Origin: ENR-C20 sp942493145
GTDB taxonomy: Bacteria > Bacillota > Clostridia > Acetivibrionales > DTU013
DNA length: 64,000 nucleotides
Assembly: GCA_942493145.1 (NCBI GenBank)
Contig: OW818679.1
Coordinates: 1,550,001-1,614,000, forward strand
Reading direction: 5' to 3'
Below the pieces are notes generated by a model. It made no database searches and was not told the DNA's origin. It saw nothing but the letters and a program-made list of their open reading frames with translations. Positions 31,559-41,086 of this stretch are shown in pieces; positions within the stretch are counted from its first letter, which is position 1; each line of letters begins with the position of its first letter. The position numbers and the translations under genes are program-made.

Positions 31559-33298
31559 ATGCTGATAAATCAAGCAAGAAAATTTAAAGTTATTATTACA
31601 CTCACTGTTGCGGTTTTCTTTATTATTATAGGCATTATCGGAATGCTCTCAATTCTTAACGTCTTTAGAGATGCAATGGTTTCATATCAGGATCGACTCA
31701 TACTTGGGACGACTACATCCATATCACGAAATGCAGAATCTTACCTGAATAAGTATAGCATGTCACTTAACAGTCTGGTTCAGCAAAACAGGACGCTTGA
31801 AGCTGAAAAATCATATCTGACCAAAGGTTTTGCCGATAGGATTTTAAGGGTACTTCAGTTTAACATAGCACGCCAGGGCGGTAATATGACAGCAATGGCT
31901 GTTTTTTCGGCCGAAGGGGAATTCATTTTAAGTAGTGACGGCAAGAATTATGAATTACTTAAGGACAACCTGGATATGAAAGCGGAGGCAGTCAACATTT
32001 ATTTATCGAAAAGTGCAGCCGGAGACAAATGTGTGGTGTTGTGCAGCCGTTCTAAGAATGGATTGTTTTATATAGCATTTATTCCAATTCAATCAATGCT
32101 TTCTGCTGCTTCTGAGGATAGAAGCCAGAATGATAATTTATATTTAATTTTGTATGATTCAGATGAGGAATACATTTATTACTCGGATGGCAGTGGGATA
32201 CATATTTTCGAAATTGCAAATTTCATTAAAAATTTTAAAACTCACGGGATCAGTTTCTCTGAAATAAACGAAAAACTTCAAAAGAACCCAAAAGGTTATG
32301 TAGATGAGATATCTTTTGAATTTGAAAATACACAATGGGCATTCTTAATTGGCAGTGTTCAGGTAAAACTGGATTTTGATTCTCTTTTTCTGGTTACTGC
32401 AATGAAGCTGGATGAGGTAGTTGCTCCTGTTCGAAGAGGCGCGGTGTTGCTTTTTATATGTATTGCCTTACTTTTATTTGGAGTATTTTTAATTATAAGG
32501 AATATTCTGCTGCTAAGACAAAGGAATGAACAAGCGATTCAAGAAATAAAATTATTACAGGAAAAGAGCAAGATGCTGGAAGAGTTAAACAGGAATGAAC
32601 AGGAATTGGCACATAAGCTTAGGCTTCAGGAAATTGGAATGATGGCATCCGGCATAGCCCATGAATTTAATAATTTGCTAACCCCAATCATGGGATATAG
32701 CCTAATGATGCTGGAAACACTTCCTATAGAAGAAACCGATAATTATGACAGTGCTCTGGAAATATACAATGCATCTCAGAAAGCAAAGGAAACAATTGGG
32801 CAAATTTCATATCTTAGCAGGAAAAAAATGGGTGTAAATTTAAATAAAATAGCTATTAATGATTTAGTTGAGAAAGGTATTGCTTTAGCCGCATTTGCTA
32901 AGCAGGGGAACATAGAAATATGCAAAGACTTTGATTGTGATGGGGTATATATACTAGGCAATGAAACACTATTAACACAGATTATGGTAAATATATATAT
33001 AAACGCCTATCAAGCTATGGGTGAGAAAGGTGGCACTCTATCAATAAAAACATATTGCAGGGAAGAGGATATAAGGAAAGTTTTTATTGAAATAGGAGAC
33101 ACAGGGGAAAGTATTGATGAGATGATAATACCACATATTTTTGACCCCTTTTTTACGACAAAAGAAACTGGAAAGGGAACAGGTCTTGGACTGACAATTG
33201 TAAAGCGGATTGTTGAGGAACATAACGGCTCAATTACCGTATCTAATAATGATTGCGAAGGGGTTACGTTTACAATTATACTTCCAGTTGCTAAGTAA
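31559..33298 (+). CDS. Membrane sensor histidine kinase
   Basis: The 579-residue protein has TM1 at about 10-32, an extracellular sensor of about 260 residues (dCache-like, as in DctB-type sensors), and TM2 at about 294-318. A coiled coil follows (320-355), with no HAMP domain. The dimerisation/phosphoacceptor motif is GIAHEFNNLLTPIMGYS with H368. A C-terminal HATPase_c carries DTGESIDEM, FDPFFTTKETGKGTGLGL. The H-box type (HEFNN) is the class seen in DctB/NtrB-like kinases, usually paired with NtrC-type regulators, yet the adjacent regulator is OmpR-type. Carboxylate or sugar-acid sensing for the TRAP system is inferred. Confidence 0.88.
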   Translation: MLINQARKFKVIITLTVAVFFIIIGIIGMLSILNVFRDAMVSYQDRLILGTTTSISRNAESYLNKYSMSLNSLVQQNRTLEAEKSYLTKGFADRILRVLQFNIARQGGNMTAMAVFSAEGEFILSSDGKNYELLKDNLDMKAEAVNIYLSKSAAGDKCVVLCSRSKNGLFYIAFIPIQSMLSAASEDRSQNDNLYLILYDSDEEYIYYSDGSGIHIFEIANFIKNFKTHGISFSEINEKLQKNPKGYVDEISFEFENTQWAFLIGSVQVKLDFDSLFLVTAMKLDEVVAPVRRGAVLLFICIALLLFGVFLIIRNILLLRQRNEQAIQEIKLLQEKSKMLEELNRNEQELAHKLRLQEIGMMASGIAHEFNNLLTPIMGYSLMMLETLPIEETDNYDSALEIYNASQKAKETIGQISYLSRKKMGVNLNKIAINDLVEKGIALAAFAKQGNIEICKDFDCDGVYILGNETLLTQIMVNIYINAYQAMGEKGGTLSIKTYCREEDIRKVFIEIGDTGESIDEMIIPHIFDPFFTTKETGKGTGLGLTIVKRIVEEHNGSITVSNNDCEGVTFTIILPVAK

Positions 33299-33313
33299 CA
33301 CATTAAGGTGTTC

Positions 33314-33341
33314 TGACCTTACCTCAATAAAACAGACACTC
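33314..33341. repeat. Possible IS3-like end, copy 1
   Basis: The 28-base segment starting TGACCTTACCTCAATAAAAC resembles 37834-37861 (TGACCCTACACCGATTTGAT and onward): about 19 of 28 bases match, and both are followed by AATGGC. From memory this looks like an IS3-type terminus, but I cannot verify it. The two flank the TRAP-SDR cluster. Confidence 0.3.
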
Positions 33342-33428
33342 AAAATGGCATGTATCTAGCTCATTCTTACGTTTACTCCGGTAGTGTTCTAAATTTTGTG
33401 TAAATTCAAGGGGATAATATAATTTTTG

Positions 33429-33471
33429 ATGGCTGGGTGAACTGATTATTCAGGAATCCCAGCCATTTTTA
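33429..33471 (+). terminator. Rho-independent terminator after the histidine kinase
   Basis: ATGGCTGGG (33429-33437) pairs perfectly with CCCAGCCAT (33458-33466), followed by TTTTT. It lies about 130 bp after the kinase stop and would end its transcript. The gap around it (33299-33825) is otherwise made of insertion-sequence relics; GGTAGTGTTCTAAATTTTG near 33381 resembles an IS256-type end. Confidence 0.75.
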
Positions 33472-33477
33472 ACTTTA

Positions 33478-33627
33478 TCATTTGCTTAAAACTGCGTCAA
33501 TACGGATTTTTGAATTTCGATTAAAGCTCAAGTCATCGAGGGCGTTTATGCCGCGGATTAAATGCCAGTACATACTACAGTACTGAGATCCTCTGTCAGA
33601 GTGTAGCAACAGCCCTGCTTGGGTAAT
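33478..33627 (-). pseudogene. IS3-family OrfB transposase relic
   Basis: A minus-strand segment of about 50 codons contains LLLHSDRGSQYCSMYWHLI, the conserved integrase-core pattern around the second catalytic Asp of IS3-family transposases. It ends with a TGA at 33478-33480 soon after. No other part of the transposase is present. Confidence 0.7.
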
Positions 33628-33825
33628 TATTGGAATAATAGCGTATAAAACTCTACCTTAATAAATTTTAAGATTAGATTAAAGTGTCATTAAAGTCTCA
33701 ATGTTACAATTATTTCGATGACTAGTATAGTAGTAACAATCTGGTTTAAATGTCTTTTATAGCACTTCAAAGGATATGTTTAAGAAAACATTTAAAGCAG
33801 CGACGCAAGGGAGAGGAGAATAAAA

Positions 33826-34917
33826 ATGATGAGAACGAACAAGCTTATTGCATTAGGAGTGGCTGCAGTTATGATTCTTGGAACATTGACTGCATGCGGA
33901 GGAAGTGGTTCAACATCCAGTAATAGCGAAGGTGGAAAAGCTGCGGCAGAAAGAGCAGCAACGGAAAAAGTAGCAACTGTTGCAGAAGGAGCAACATACA
34001 ACTGGCAGGTTGGTAATGTTCTTGCAGCAAAGCAGCCTTGGGATATGGGTCTTAACAAATTCGCAGAGTTGCTGAAAGAGTATTCAGACGGCCGTATTAC
34101 TCTTACTGTACAGAGCGGTGGTTCTCTTGGTTCTGAGATTGAGATGCTCGAAGGGGTTCAAATGGGAACACTGGATATGTCTATTGCATCTACGCCCTCT
34201 ATGTCCGGCTTTGTAGACAGCCTGAACTATTTTGACCTTCCATATTTGTTCAAATCAAAGAGTTCTGCATGGTCTGTAATGGACGAATGGCTAACAAAGG
34301 ATCGTTGCGATTCCCTTCAGGGTTCTGGATTCAAAGGTCTTGGATTCTATGAGAATGGTACATATATGATCGGGACTAACAAAAAGATTGAGCATCCGGC
34401 AGATGCAAAGGGATTACGAATCCGTGCACACTCTTCAAAGCTCCAGTGTGATGCTTTGACAGCAATCGACGCTAATCCGTTGAGTGTCGCATGGGGCGAT
34501 ATCTATACATCACTTCAACAGGGCACAATCGATGGTGTATCCGGTACAACACTTACTAATATGTATGGTGGAAAGTTCTACGAGCAGACAAAATATATCA
34601 CAATGACAGCTCATCATTTCATTCCTGCACCGGTTGTTATGAATGAAGATTTGTGGAAATCACTTTCCCCCGAGGATCAGAAAATCGTACAGAAAGCATT
34701 TGATGAATCTGTTGCATATCAGCGTGATGTAGCATTAAAGTATGCTGATGATGCCAAGAAAGTAATTGTAGAATCAGGAGCTGAAGTTATCGACATTGAT
34801 GCTGATGAATGGTCAAAAGCGATGTCCTCTGTATATGATAAATGGGTTGGTACCAAAGGTATCGAGAAGGATATGATTACAAAGATTCAGGAATCCGAAA
34901 AACAGTATTTGAAATAA
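33826..34917 (+). CDS. dctP: TRAP transporter solute-binding lipoprotein (DctP)
   Basis: This 363-residue protein has a lipoprotein signal ending LTACG and then a DctP fold. Recognisable segments are TYNWQVGNVLAAKQPWDMGL, SGGSLGSEIEMLEGVQMGTLDM, FDLPYLFKS and GLRIRAHSSKLQ, with the conserved Arg that binds a substrate carboxylate. The usual ligands are organic acids including sugar acids. It is followed by a strong hairpin and then the two membrane subunits. GGGAGAGGAG lies upstream of the start. Confidence 0.92.
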   Translation: MMRTNKLIALGVAAVMILGTLTACGGSGSTSSNSEGGKAAAERAATEKVATVAEGATYNWQVGNVLAAKQPWDMGLNKFAELLKEYSDGRITLTVQSGGSLGSEIEMLEGVQMGTLDMSIASTPSMSGFVDSLNYFDLPYLFKSKSSAWSVMDEWLTKDRCDSLQGSGFKGLGFYENGTYMIGTNKKIEHPADAKGLRIRAHSSKLQCDALTAIDANPLSVAWGDIYTSLQQGTIDGVSGTTLTNMYGGKFYEQTKYITMTAHHFIPAPVVMNEDLWKSLSPEDQKIVQKAFDESVAYQRDVALKYADDAKKVIVESGAEVIDIDADEWSKAMSSVYDKWVGTKGIEKDMITKIQESEKQYLK

Positions 34918-34947
34918 TTGTAATTATGAAATATTCATATTAGCTGA

Positions 34948-34991
34948 GGGAAGAGGTGGATTGGCATGGTTCATCAACCTCTTCCCTTTTT
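34948..34991 (+). terminator. Intercistronic hairpin / attenuator between DctP and DctQ genes
   Basis: GGGAAGAGGT (34948-34957) pairs with ACCTCTTCCC (34977-34986), followed by TTTTTGG. As a leaky terminator or mRNA-stabilising end it would give more binding protein than membrane subunits. Confidence 0.7.
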
Positions 34992-35044
34992 GGTTTAAAG
35001 AATTCAAGTTAGGAAAACTTTACTGCGGGAGGGTTTCAAAGTTC

Positions 35045-35545
35045 ATGAATACATTAAAAAAATGTGGAAATGCAATCGTTGGATTAGAAAATTTTCTTTC
35101 GATTTTTACATTCGTCGCAATGGTAGTAGTGGTTATAATTATCGTATTATTCCGCTATCTATTAAAGATAAGATTTACAGAGGGTGAAGAAATTGCACGA
35201 TATCTGATGATTTGGTGCGGTTATGCTGGAGCAATGATAGGATTTAGAGAACACAGCCATGTTGGTGTGGTTGTCTTCGCGGAAATGTTTCCACTTTCCT
35301 GGCAGCCAATAATCATTAGAATCAGACATATTCTAAGCACAATCATTGTGATATTCCTTTTCTATGTTTCCTCTGTCTGCTTCAACGCATTCGTTGCGAG
35401 CGGCAAGCTTACTACATCAACTCAGATTCCGACGGCAGCAGTCTATGTGATTATTCCAATCGCAATGATTTTTGGTATTATCCATACGTTGGTCGATATT
35501 GCAAATGACTATACAGCGGGCGACGCCAAGGGGGTAATTAAATAA
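35045..35545 (+). CDS. dctQ: TRAP transporter small permease (DctQ)
   Basis: ATG 35045 is preferred because GGGAGG lies upstream; the frame is open back to 34961 through the hairpin. The 166-residue product has four predicted membrane helices and the family pattern RFTEGEEIARYLMIWCGYAGAMIG followed by H-rich REHSHVGVV. Its stop overlaps the DctM start (taATGa), implying coupling. Confidence 0.88.
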   Translation: MNTLKKCGNAIVGLENFLSIFTFVAMVVVVIIIVLFRYLLKIRFTEGEEIARYLMIWCGYAGAMIGFREHSHVGVVVFAEMFPLSWQPIIIRIRHILSTIIVIFLFYVSSVCFNAFVASGKLTTSTQIPTAAVYVIIPIAMIFGIIHTLVDIANDYTAGDAKGVIK

Positions 35546-36828
35546 TGATAGCAACAATACTTTTTATTGTGTTTCTTGTTTTACTAGTTATTGGTGCTCC
35601 CATCGGTCTTTGCCTGGCTGCTGGTGGAGCCTCCGCACTGATCTTCGCTGGTGATGTAAATACCATGGTCATCGGTCAGCGTATGTTTGGTTCGCTGGAT
35701 AGTTTTACAATCATGGCTATCCCGCTGTTCATGCTTTCAGGTAACTTGATGTCCAGCGGAGGAATCTCAAAAAGACTGACTGATTTCTGCGACTCTATCC
35801 TGGGATGGCTTCCGGGAGGTCTTGGTATTGTTTCAATATTTGCCTGCATGCTCTTTGGCGCACTGTCGGGTTCTCCTACAGCAACTTGTGCAGCAATCGG
35901 AAGCATCATGGTTCCCTCTATGCTGGAGGCTGGTTATGATAAAAGATTCGCATTGGGTACTGTAGCCGTTGCTGGTGTGCTGGGATGTATCATTCCCCCG
36001 TCTACGGTTATGATCTCTTATTCTTCAGTAACAGATGCCTCTGTAGGGAGTCTGTTTATGGGAGGCATCCTTCCTGGTCTGCTGATGGGCATTGCCATGA
36101 TGATTGTTGCCTTTAAATATGGTATCAATCACAAAGAAATCAAGCGTACACCATTCTCAATTAGTAATCTGGGACACAAAGCGGTACGTGCAATTGGTGC
36201 TCTATTGATGCCGGTAATTATCCTTGGCGGTATCTATGGCGGTATATTCACACCAACTGAGGCTGCAGGTGTTGCGTGCGCATATGGTCTGATCGTTGGT
36301 ATTTTTATCTATAAGGAACTTAATGTTAAAGAACTGAAAAAAGCATTTGTCGGATCTGCAGCTACTACAGGCATGGTGCTCTTTATTATGGCCTGCGCAG
36401 CTGTATTCGGATATGTAATGACACGTTACCAGCTGACAAATGATATAGCAAATTTCATTATCAGCGTATGTTCAAATAAATACATCTTCTTGCTGATGGT
36501 AAACATTCTGCTGCTAATCGTCGGCTGCTTTATGGAGACGACGGCTGCAATACTGATTCTGGCGCCAATTTTTTCTACTGTACTTGGGGCATATGGAATC
36601 GATCCGGTTCATTTCGGTATTATAATGTGTATTAATTTGGCAATCGGATGCGCTACGCCACCTCTTGGACTTAACCTATTCGTGGCAGCAGGAATTACCA
36701 AGGACAAAGTTGAGGTGGCTGTTAACAAACACACCCTTGCATATATAATTGTAAGCATTGTTATTCTGTTTCTTATAACATATATTCCAGACATCGTTAT
36801 GCTAATTCCGAACTCAATGCTCAGATAA
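35545..36828 (+). CDS. dctM: TRAP transporter large permease (DctM)
   Basis: The 427-residue protein with about 12 helices matches DctM. It includes MAIPLFMLSGNLMSSGGISKR, FGALSGSPTATCAAIG and GCIIPPSTVMISYS, the last two being the re-entrant sodium/substrate motifs. It starts one base inside the DctQ stop codon. With DctP and DctQ it forms a sodium-driven importer, probably for a carboxylate related to the SDR gene downstream. Confidence 0.93.
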   Translation: MIATILFIVFLVLLVIGAPIGLCLAAGGASALIFAGDVNTMVIGQRMFGSLDSFTIMAIPLFMLSGNLMSSGGISKRLTDFCDSILGWLPGGLGIVSIFACMLFGALSGSPTATCAAIGSIMVPSMLEAGYDKRFALGTVAVAGVLGCIIPPSTVMISYSSVTDASVGSLFMGGILPGLLMGIAMMIVAFKYGINHKEIKRTPFSISNLGHKAVRAIGALLMPVIILGGIYGGIFTPTEAAGVACAYGLIVGIFIYKELNVKELKKAFVGSAATTGMVLFIMACAAVFGYVMTRYQLTNDIANFIISVCSNKYIFLLMVNILLLIVGCFMETTAAILILAPIFSTVLGAYGIDPVHFGIIMCINLAIGCATPPLGLNLFVAAGITKDKVEVAVNKHTLAYIIVSIVILFLITYIPDIVMLIPNSMLR

Positions 36829-36869
36829 AACGGAAATGAACTTTACTATATTTGAAAGGAATAACAATC

Positions 36870-37625
36870 ATGTATGAATTAAATGGAAAAGTTGCTATTG
36901 TTACCGGGGCTGCTCAAGGTCTTGGACAAGGAATTGCGGAAGCATTTGCAAAACAGGGTGCTATTGTAGTTCCTACTGATCGCGCAGGTGTTTCGCTGGA
37001 TGAAACAGCTGAAATGTGCAAGAAAGCCGGAGCCACGGATGTATATCCACATGACTTGGATATCACAGATCAGGATTCCATTCATCAGGCAGTCGTGGAT
37101 GTGAAAGAAAAATATGGCCATATTGACATTTTAGCAAACAATGCAGGTTTGAACCGTCCAAAACCTTCTGAGGAAATTACAGAAGAACTTTGGGATTATG
37201 TAATGAATGTAAACCTAAAGGGAACCTTTTTTATGACTCAGGCAGTACTGCCTATCATGAAAGAACAGGGCAAGGGCCGCATATTATTTACCAGTAGCGT
37301 AGCTGGGCTGGTTGCTCGTGAGAATCAGGTACCATACAGCGTAAGCAAGGGTGGTATCAATTCAATGGTACGCACACTCGCCTTTGATTATGCAACGGCA
37401 GGAATTACTGTAAATGCAATAGCTCCTTGTTTTGCAATGACCGCTCTGTCAAAGGCACGTCTGGAAGATCCCGAATATCGCTCAATGGTTCTTGGCATGA
37501 TACCAGTTGGCCGTCTGGTTGAGCCGTCTGAGGTTGGCGCTTTGTTTGCATATCTGGCATCTGATGAAGCAGCTATGATCACTGGTCAGACACTTGTGAT
37601 CGACGGTGGCTGGTCAATGTGGTAA
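36870..37625 (+). CDS. SDR-family dehydrogenase
   Basis: ATG 36870 follows an AAAGGAA site; the product has 251 residues. The cofactor motif is TGAAQGLGQG, then NNAG, the catalytic Ser in FTSSVAG, and YSVSK. Asp36-region sequence (VPTDRAG) suggests NAD rather than NADP preference. The classical SDR of the TRAP operon probably oxidises a hydroxyl of the imported compound (a sugar acid or polyol). A terminator hairpin follows at 37651. Confidence 0.85.
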   Translation: MYELNGKVAIVTGAAQGLGQGIAEAFAKQGAIVVPTDRAGVSLDETAEMCKKAGATDVYPHDLDITDQDSIHQAVVDVKEKYGHIDILANNAGLNRPKPSEEITEELWDYVMNVNLKGTFFMTQAVLPIMKEQGKGRILFTSSVAGLVARENQVPYSVSKGGINSMVRTLAFDYATAGITVNAIAPCFAMTALSKARLEDPEYRSMVLGMIPVGRLVEPSEVGALFAYLASDEAAMITGQTLVIDGGWSMW

Positions 37626-37650
37626 AAAACGCAGTTAAAACAGAGACTTT

Positions 37651-37678
37651 ACCGGTGCCAGGTTATCCAGGCACCGGT
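37651..37678 (+). terminator. Hairpin ending the TRAP-SDR operon
   Basis: ACCGGTGCC (37651-37659) pairs with GGCACCGGT (37670-37678), with an A+T-rich tail (TATTAATTTATA). It lies 25 bp after the SDR stop. Confidence 0.7.
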
Positions 37679-37706
37679 TATTAATTTATAGGCAGCCTTA
37701 GAGCAA

Positions 37707-37727
37707 ACCACCCGTTGGACGGGTGGT
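37707..37727. repeat. Second small hairpin, 9-bp stem
   Basis: ACCACCCGT pairs with ACGGGTGGT around a TGG loop. It is symmetrical and followed by only a short T stretch. It may be a dispersed intergenic palindrome or a backup terminator. Confidence 0.5.
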
Positions 37728-37833
37728 TATGATTATATAACCTGAACCGAAACAAATATATTGGAGAGTAACCAATGTTTATGTTATGATTAATAATGAT
37801 TTAAGATACGCACTTAGGGAGGATCTGAATGGG

Positions 37834-37861
37834 TGACCCTACACCGATTTGATAGACACCC
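37834..37861. repeat. Possible IS3-like end, copy 2
   Basis: This is the counterpart of 33314-33341. It is followed at 37902 by a GGAGGG-preceded ATG with a 31-codon frame (MVVKLMTLKRENQNLKEEIY) that could be a relic of a transposase leader or simply the upstream region of the next gene. Confidence 0.3.
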
Positions 37862-37962
37862 ATAATGGCTGGTGTAATAAAACCAGTGGAGGGATTAAAA
37901 ATGGTAGTAAAACTTATGACCCTCAAAAGAGAGAATCAAAACTTGAAGGAAGAGATTTATAT

Positions 37963-39003
37963 ATGTCTACTCAACATTCCAAAAGATCATTTGTAATCAT
38001 TCTTGTTTGCACATTGACTTTGTCAATGTATGGATGCGCTTTCAAAACAATTATAACAGGAACAACGAATTCAGGTTCAAAAACCGACTATAATACCAGC
38101 ACAGAGAATAATGCTGCTGGTGATAATGCTGAAGCTTTTAGTACAAAAGGCTTGCGATATGCTCTGGTTGTAAAGAATCTTGCAAATCCTTACTGGGTTT
38201 CCCTGGTAGAAGGTATGCAGGCATATTGTGAGGAAAATGAAATAGTCCTTGATGTTAAATCCACTAAAGATTATACAGCTTATAAAGAGCAGCTTAATAT
38301 ATGCAGAACCTTGCTTAAGCATAACTATGATGCAATATTCGTAACGCCTCTGGACAATATCTCCATTTGTTCATTTATCAAAGAATGCAATGTTTTGGAT
38401 CAGCCAATTTTTATACTTGACAGTGCAGCTGACGTTAATACTTTAGTTTCAATTGGTGCAAAACCGACTGCAACCTTTGAAGCAGATAATTATACCGCAG
38501 GGTGTGTGGCAACAGAATATCTGGTTCAGGCGTTAGGCGGGAAAGGTAACATAGTTATCTTAACAGGAGATATGAATTCTGAAGCAGCGATTCAGATTAA
38601 CTACGGTATACAAGATACCTTAGAGGAAAGTATACAGATAAAAGTGATTGATTCAAAAGCAGCAAACTGGGACAGAGATATGGGCTATAAGGTAACAGAA
38701 GAGCTTCTTTCTGCTCACCCTGATATAAATGGTATTCTGGCTGCCAATGATGAAATGGGGCTGGGCGCTCTAAATGCTGTTACAGATGCCGGACTTTTTG
38801 GTAAAATATCGATTGTCAGTATTAACTTTATGAAGAATGTCCAAGATGCTATAAAACAAGGAAAAATTTATGCTTCGATTGATAAAGACCCGTATAAACA
38901 AGGAATAACATCTGCTGGGGTGGCCACAGAATACCTGTCAGGAGAACCGATACAGGACTACTATCAAATTCCAGTCGTTGGGTATACATCCGAAGACTTT
39001 TAG
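37963..39003 (+). CDS. Sugar-binding lipoprotein (Peripla_BP_4), orphan
   Basis: ATG 37963 with GGAAGAG about 11 bp upstream is preferred over the longer frame from 37849, which has no signal sequence. The 346-residue product has a lipoprotein signal ending SMYGC and a ribose-binding-type fold: YALVVKNLANPYWVSLVEGM, IFVTPLDN, then ILAANDEMGLGALNAV. No permease or ATPase gene follows, so it is either an accessory receptor for the ABC importer at 11739-16653 or a sensor component for a signalling system. Confidence 0.8.
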   Translation: MSTQHSKRSFVIILVCTLTLSMYGCAFKTIITGTTNSGSKTDYNTSTENNAAGDNAEAFSTKGLRYALVVKNLANPYWVSLVEGMQAYCEENEIVLDVKSTKDYTAYKEQLNICRTLLKHNYDAIFVTPLDNISICSFIKECNVLDQPIFILDSAADVNTLVSIGAKPTATFEADNYTAGCVATEYLVQALGGKGNIVILTGDMNSEAAIQINYGIQDTLEESIQIKVIDSKAANWDRDMGYKVTEELLSAHPDINGILAANDEMGLGALNAVTDAGLFGKISIVSINFMKNVQDAIKQGKIYASIDKDPYKQGITSAGVATEYLSGEPIQDYYQIPVVGYTSEDF

Positions 39004-39128
39004 AACGAAAATCCTTTTTAAGGATGCATAAGACGGACCTGTTTGTTTCATGCCGCAGCGATAAAGCAAAGAACGATATGATAAAAATATATGATCTTGC
39101 GACGGGGAACGAACTTAAGAGCTTTGAC

Positions 39129-39575
39129 TTATATTAACTTTTTCCTGCTTTTGAAAATGCTGTAGGCACTGACCAGTTCTGTCTCAGGTGTGATAAGATT
39201 CGGACAGACGCAGTATGGATAATCATTCTCCCATATCAGTCGGTAAGGAACATAGGCAATACGGTTAAGGCGTTTGTGCAGTGAGGTTACAATTACCTTG
39301 TTCAACGGCTCTTGTTGAAACGGATTGCTTCCGGATTTAATCAACACGCGTTCGCCATCTAGAATCTTCCACTTTTTTTTCAGCCATCCATCTGAAGTGT
39401 TGCAGGGGGAAAGCAAGTCCAGGACGCCATTTTCAGCAGTCTGGCCAAAAAGAGCGTTTCCGACATCATCTGAGAAATTATTCTCAAAAAAGTTGATGCC
39501 CTCCCATTTTAACGGATGGCTGCTGGGATTGATCCAATACTGGTCTGATAGACTTAAGCCGTAGCACTTGGTCAC
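39129..39575 (-). pseudogene. HipA-like kinase-family fragment
   Basis: This 148-residue frame contains GLSLSDQYWINP and LKWEGINFFENNFSDDVGNA, a pattern I associate with HipA-like proteins annotated in Firmicutes. It begins and ends inside what would be a longer protein, with no DNA-binding N-terminus and no kinase C-lobe. I infer a degraded gene. Regions 39004-39128 and 39576-39752 around it hold no clear feature. Confidence 0.5.
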
Positions 39576-39752
39576 TCTTTTTTTCTGATGTTGGCGTTAC
39601 GGGTCCATTATAAAATAAGAATTCCGGTTTATGAAACTTGCTTTGTTCGGGTCGCTGGTTTCCTGATGGTTGATTTATTCAACCGAAATATCGTATAGAT
39701 ACATTGATTTTGATCGTCTATTCAACTATCATAATATTAGAGGTGAGAAGTC

Positions 39753-40874
39753 ATGAGGGAAATTAACATTTCAACGGTTATTGCGGCAAAAAGAAAAGAA
39801 AAAGGCGTTACGCAGGAGGAGCTTGCCGAATATGTCGGCGTGTCAAAAGCATCGGTATCCAAGTGGGAAACGGCACAGAGTTATCCCGATATAACCCTGC
39901 TTCCGCAGCTTGCGGCATATTTTAATATCAGCATTGATGAGCTCGTAGGATATCTACCGCAGATGACAACGCAGGATATCCGTAAAACCTACCACCGGCT
40001 TGCCGATGACTTTGGTAAAAAGCCATTTGATCAGGTGCTTTCCGAATGTCAGGCTGTTATCAAAAAATATTATTCGTGTTTTCCGTTACTTTTAAAAATG
40101 ACGATTTTACTGTTTAATTATTGCTCGCTTCTGAAAGAAAAAGAAAGACAACAAGCTTTATTACAGGAAGTTGTGGACTTATGCGTGCGTATCAAAATCG
40201 AAAGCAATGACGCACATCTTGCCAAGCAGGCAAATTCAATCGAGGCTATGAGCCGTCTTTCACTCGGGCAGCCGAAACAGGTGCTGGAGCTGCTCGGTGA
40301 AAACAGCATACCCATTTCCAGTGATGATATGTTGCTTGCCTCCGCTTATCAGATGACAGGAAAAATTGAAAAAGCGAAGTCGGTTTTGCAGGTCAGCCTG
40401 TATCAGCATTTGATCAATCTTTTAGAAACGGCGCATTCTTATTTATTCTTTGTTACAGACGAGCCAGATAAGTTTGAACAGGCTTTGCACCGATTTATTC
40501 GGCTTTCGGACAGCTTTGAAATGGAAGGCTTAAACCCTAACTCGCTCTGTCAGCTTTATTATGTTGCCGCGCACGGATATGCGTTACTTAAAAATAAGGA
40601 AAAGGCACTGGAGATGCTTAATAGGTTTGCATATATCTGCACAACCTCTCTTTTGCCGTTTACGCTGAAAGGCGACAGCTTCTTTGACTGCATTGAGGAT
40701 TGGTTTCGCGATACAGATATTGATATACAGGCTCCTAGAGATGAAAAAACCGTCAGAAACAGCATTTTGCAAAGCGTTGTGGAAAACTCCGTTTTTAATA
40801 TTCTGTGTGACGAGCCGGGATATAAAAGCATAATCCATAAACTCACTACGTTTGCGGAGCAACAAACTAATTAA
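39753..40874 (+). CDS. XRE-family regulator with C-terminal TPR-like helices
   Basis: The 373-residue protein has an N-terminal Cro/C1 HTH (residues 6-62: IAAKRKEKGVTQEELAEYVG and SKASVSKWETAQSYPDITLL) followed by about 300 residues of helical repeats, as in Rgg/PlcR-like or tetratricopeptide regulators. GAGGTGAG lies upstream. The ABC module starts 14 bp after its stop, so it probably regulates that module. Confidence 0.85.
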   Translation: MREINISTVIAAKRKEKGVTQEELAEYVGVSKASVSKWETAQSYPDITLLPQLAAYFNISIDELVGYLPQMTTQDIRKTYHRLADDFGKKPFDQVLSECQAVIKKYYSCFPLLLKMTILLFNYCSLLKEKERQQALLQEVVDLCVRIKIESNDAHLAKQANSIEAMSRLSLGQPKQVLELLGENSIPISSDDMLLASAYQMTGKIEKAKSVLQVSLYQHLINLLETAHSYLFFVTDEPDKFEQALHRFIRLSDSFEMEGLNPNSLCQLYYVAAHGYALLKNKEKALEMLNRFAYICTTSLLPFTLKGDSFFDCIEDWFRDTDIDIQAPRDEKTVRNSILQSVVENSVFNILCDEPGYKSIIHKLTTFAEQQTN

Positions 40875-40888
40875 AGGAGTGAATTTTA

Positions 40889-41086
40889 ATGTTGGACATC
40901 AGTAATTTGTTACCCGTTCTTATCCCTCTTGGTATCCTGGAAGTGGTGTTGACCGGAGCATCACTCATCCACATCTTCACCCATAAAACATACAAGCATG
41001 GCAGCCGTGTGCTTTGGGTAATTGTAAGTTTTATCAATATCATCGGACCGGTACTTTATTTCACCATCGGAAGAGGCGATGAATAA
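40889..41086 (+). CDS. YxlE-like small membrane protein (PLDc_N domain)
   Basis: The 65-residue product has two hydrophobic helices and the PLDc_N pattern (LPVLIPLGILEVVLTGASLI, then RVLWVIVSFINIIGPVLYF and GRGDE). In Bacillus subtilis the equivalent YxlE, with YxlF and YxlG, lies in the sigY operon and dampens sigma-Y. AAAGGAG precedes the ATG; the stop overlaps the ATPase start by 1 bp. Confidence 0.8.
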   Translation: MLDISNLLPVLIPLGILEVVLTGASLIHIFTHKTYKHGSRVLWVIVSFINIIGPVLYFTIGRGDE

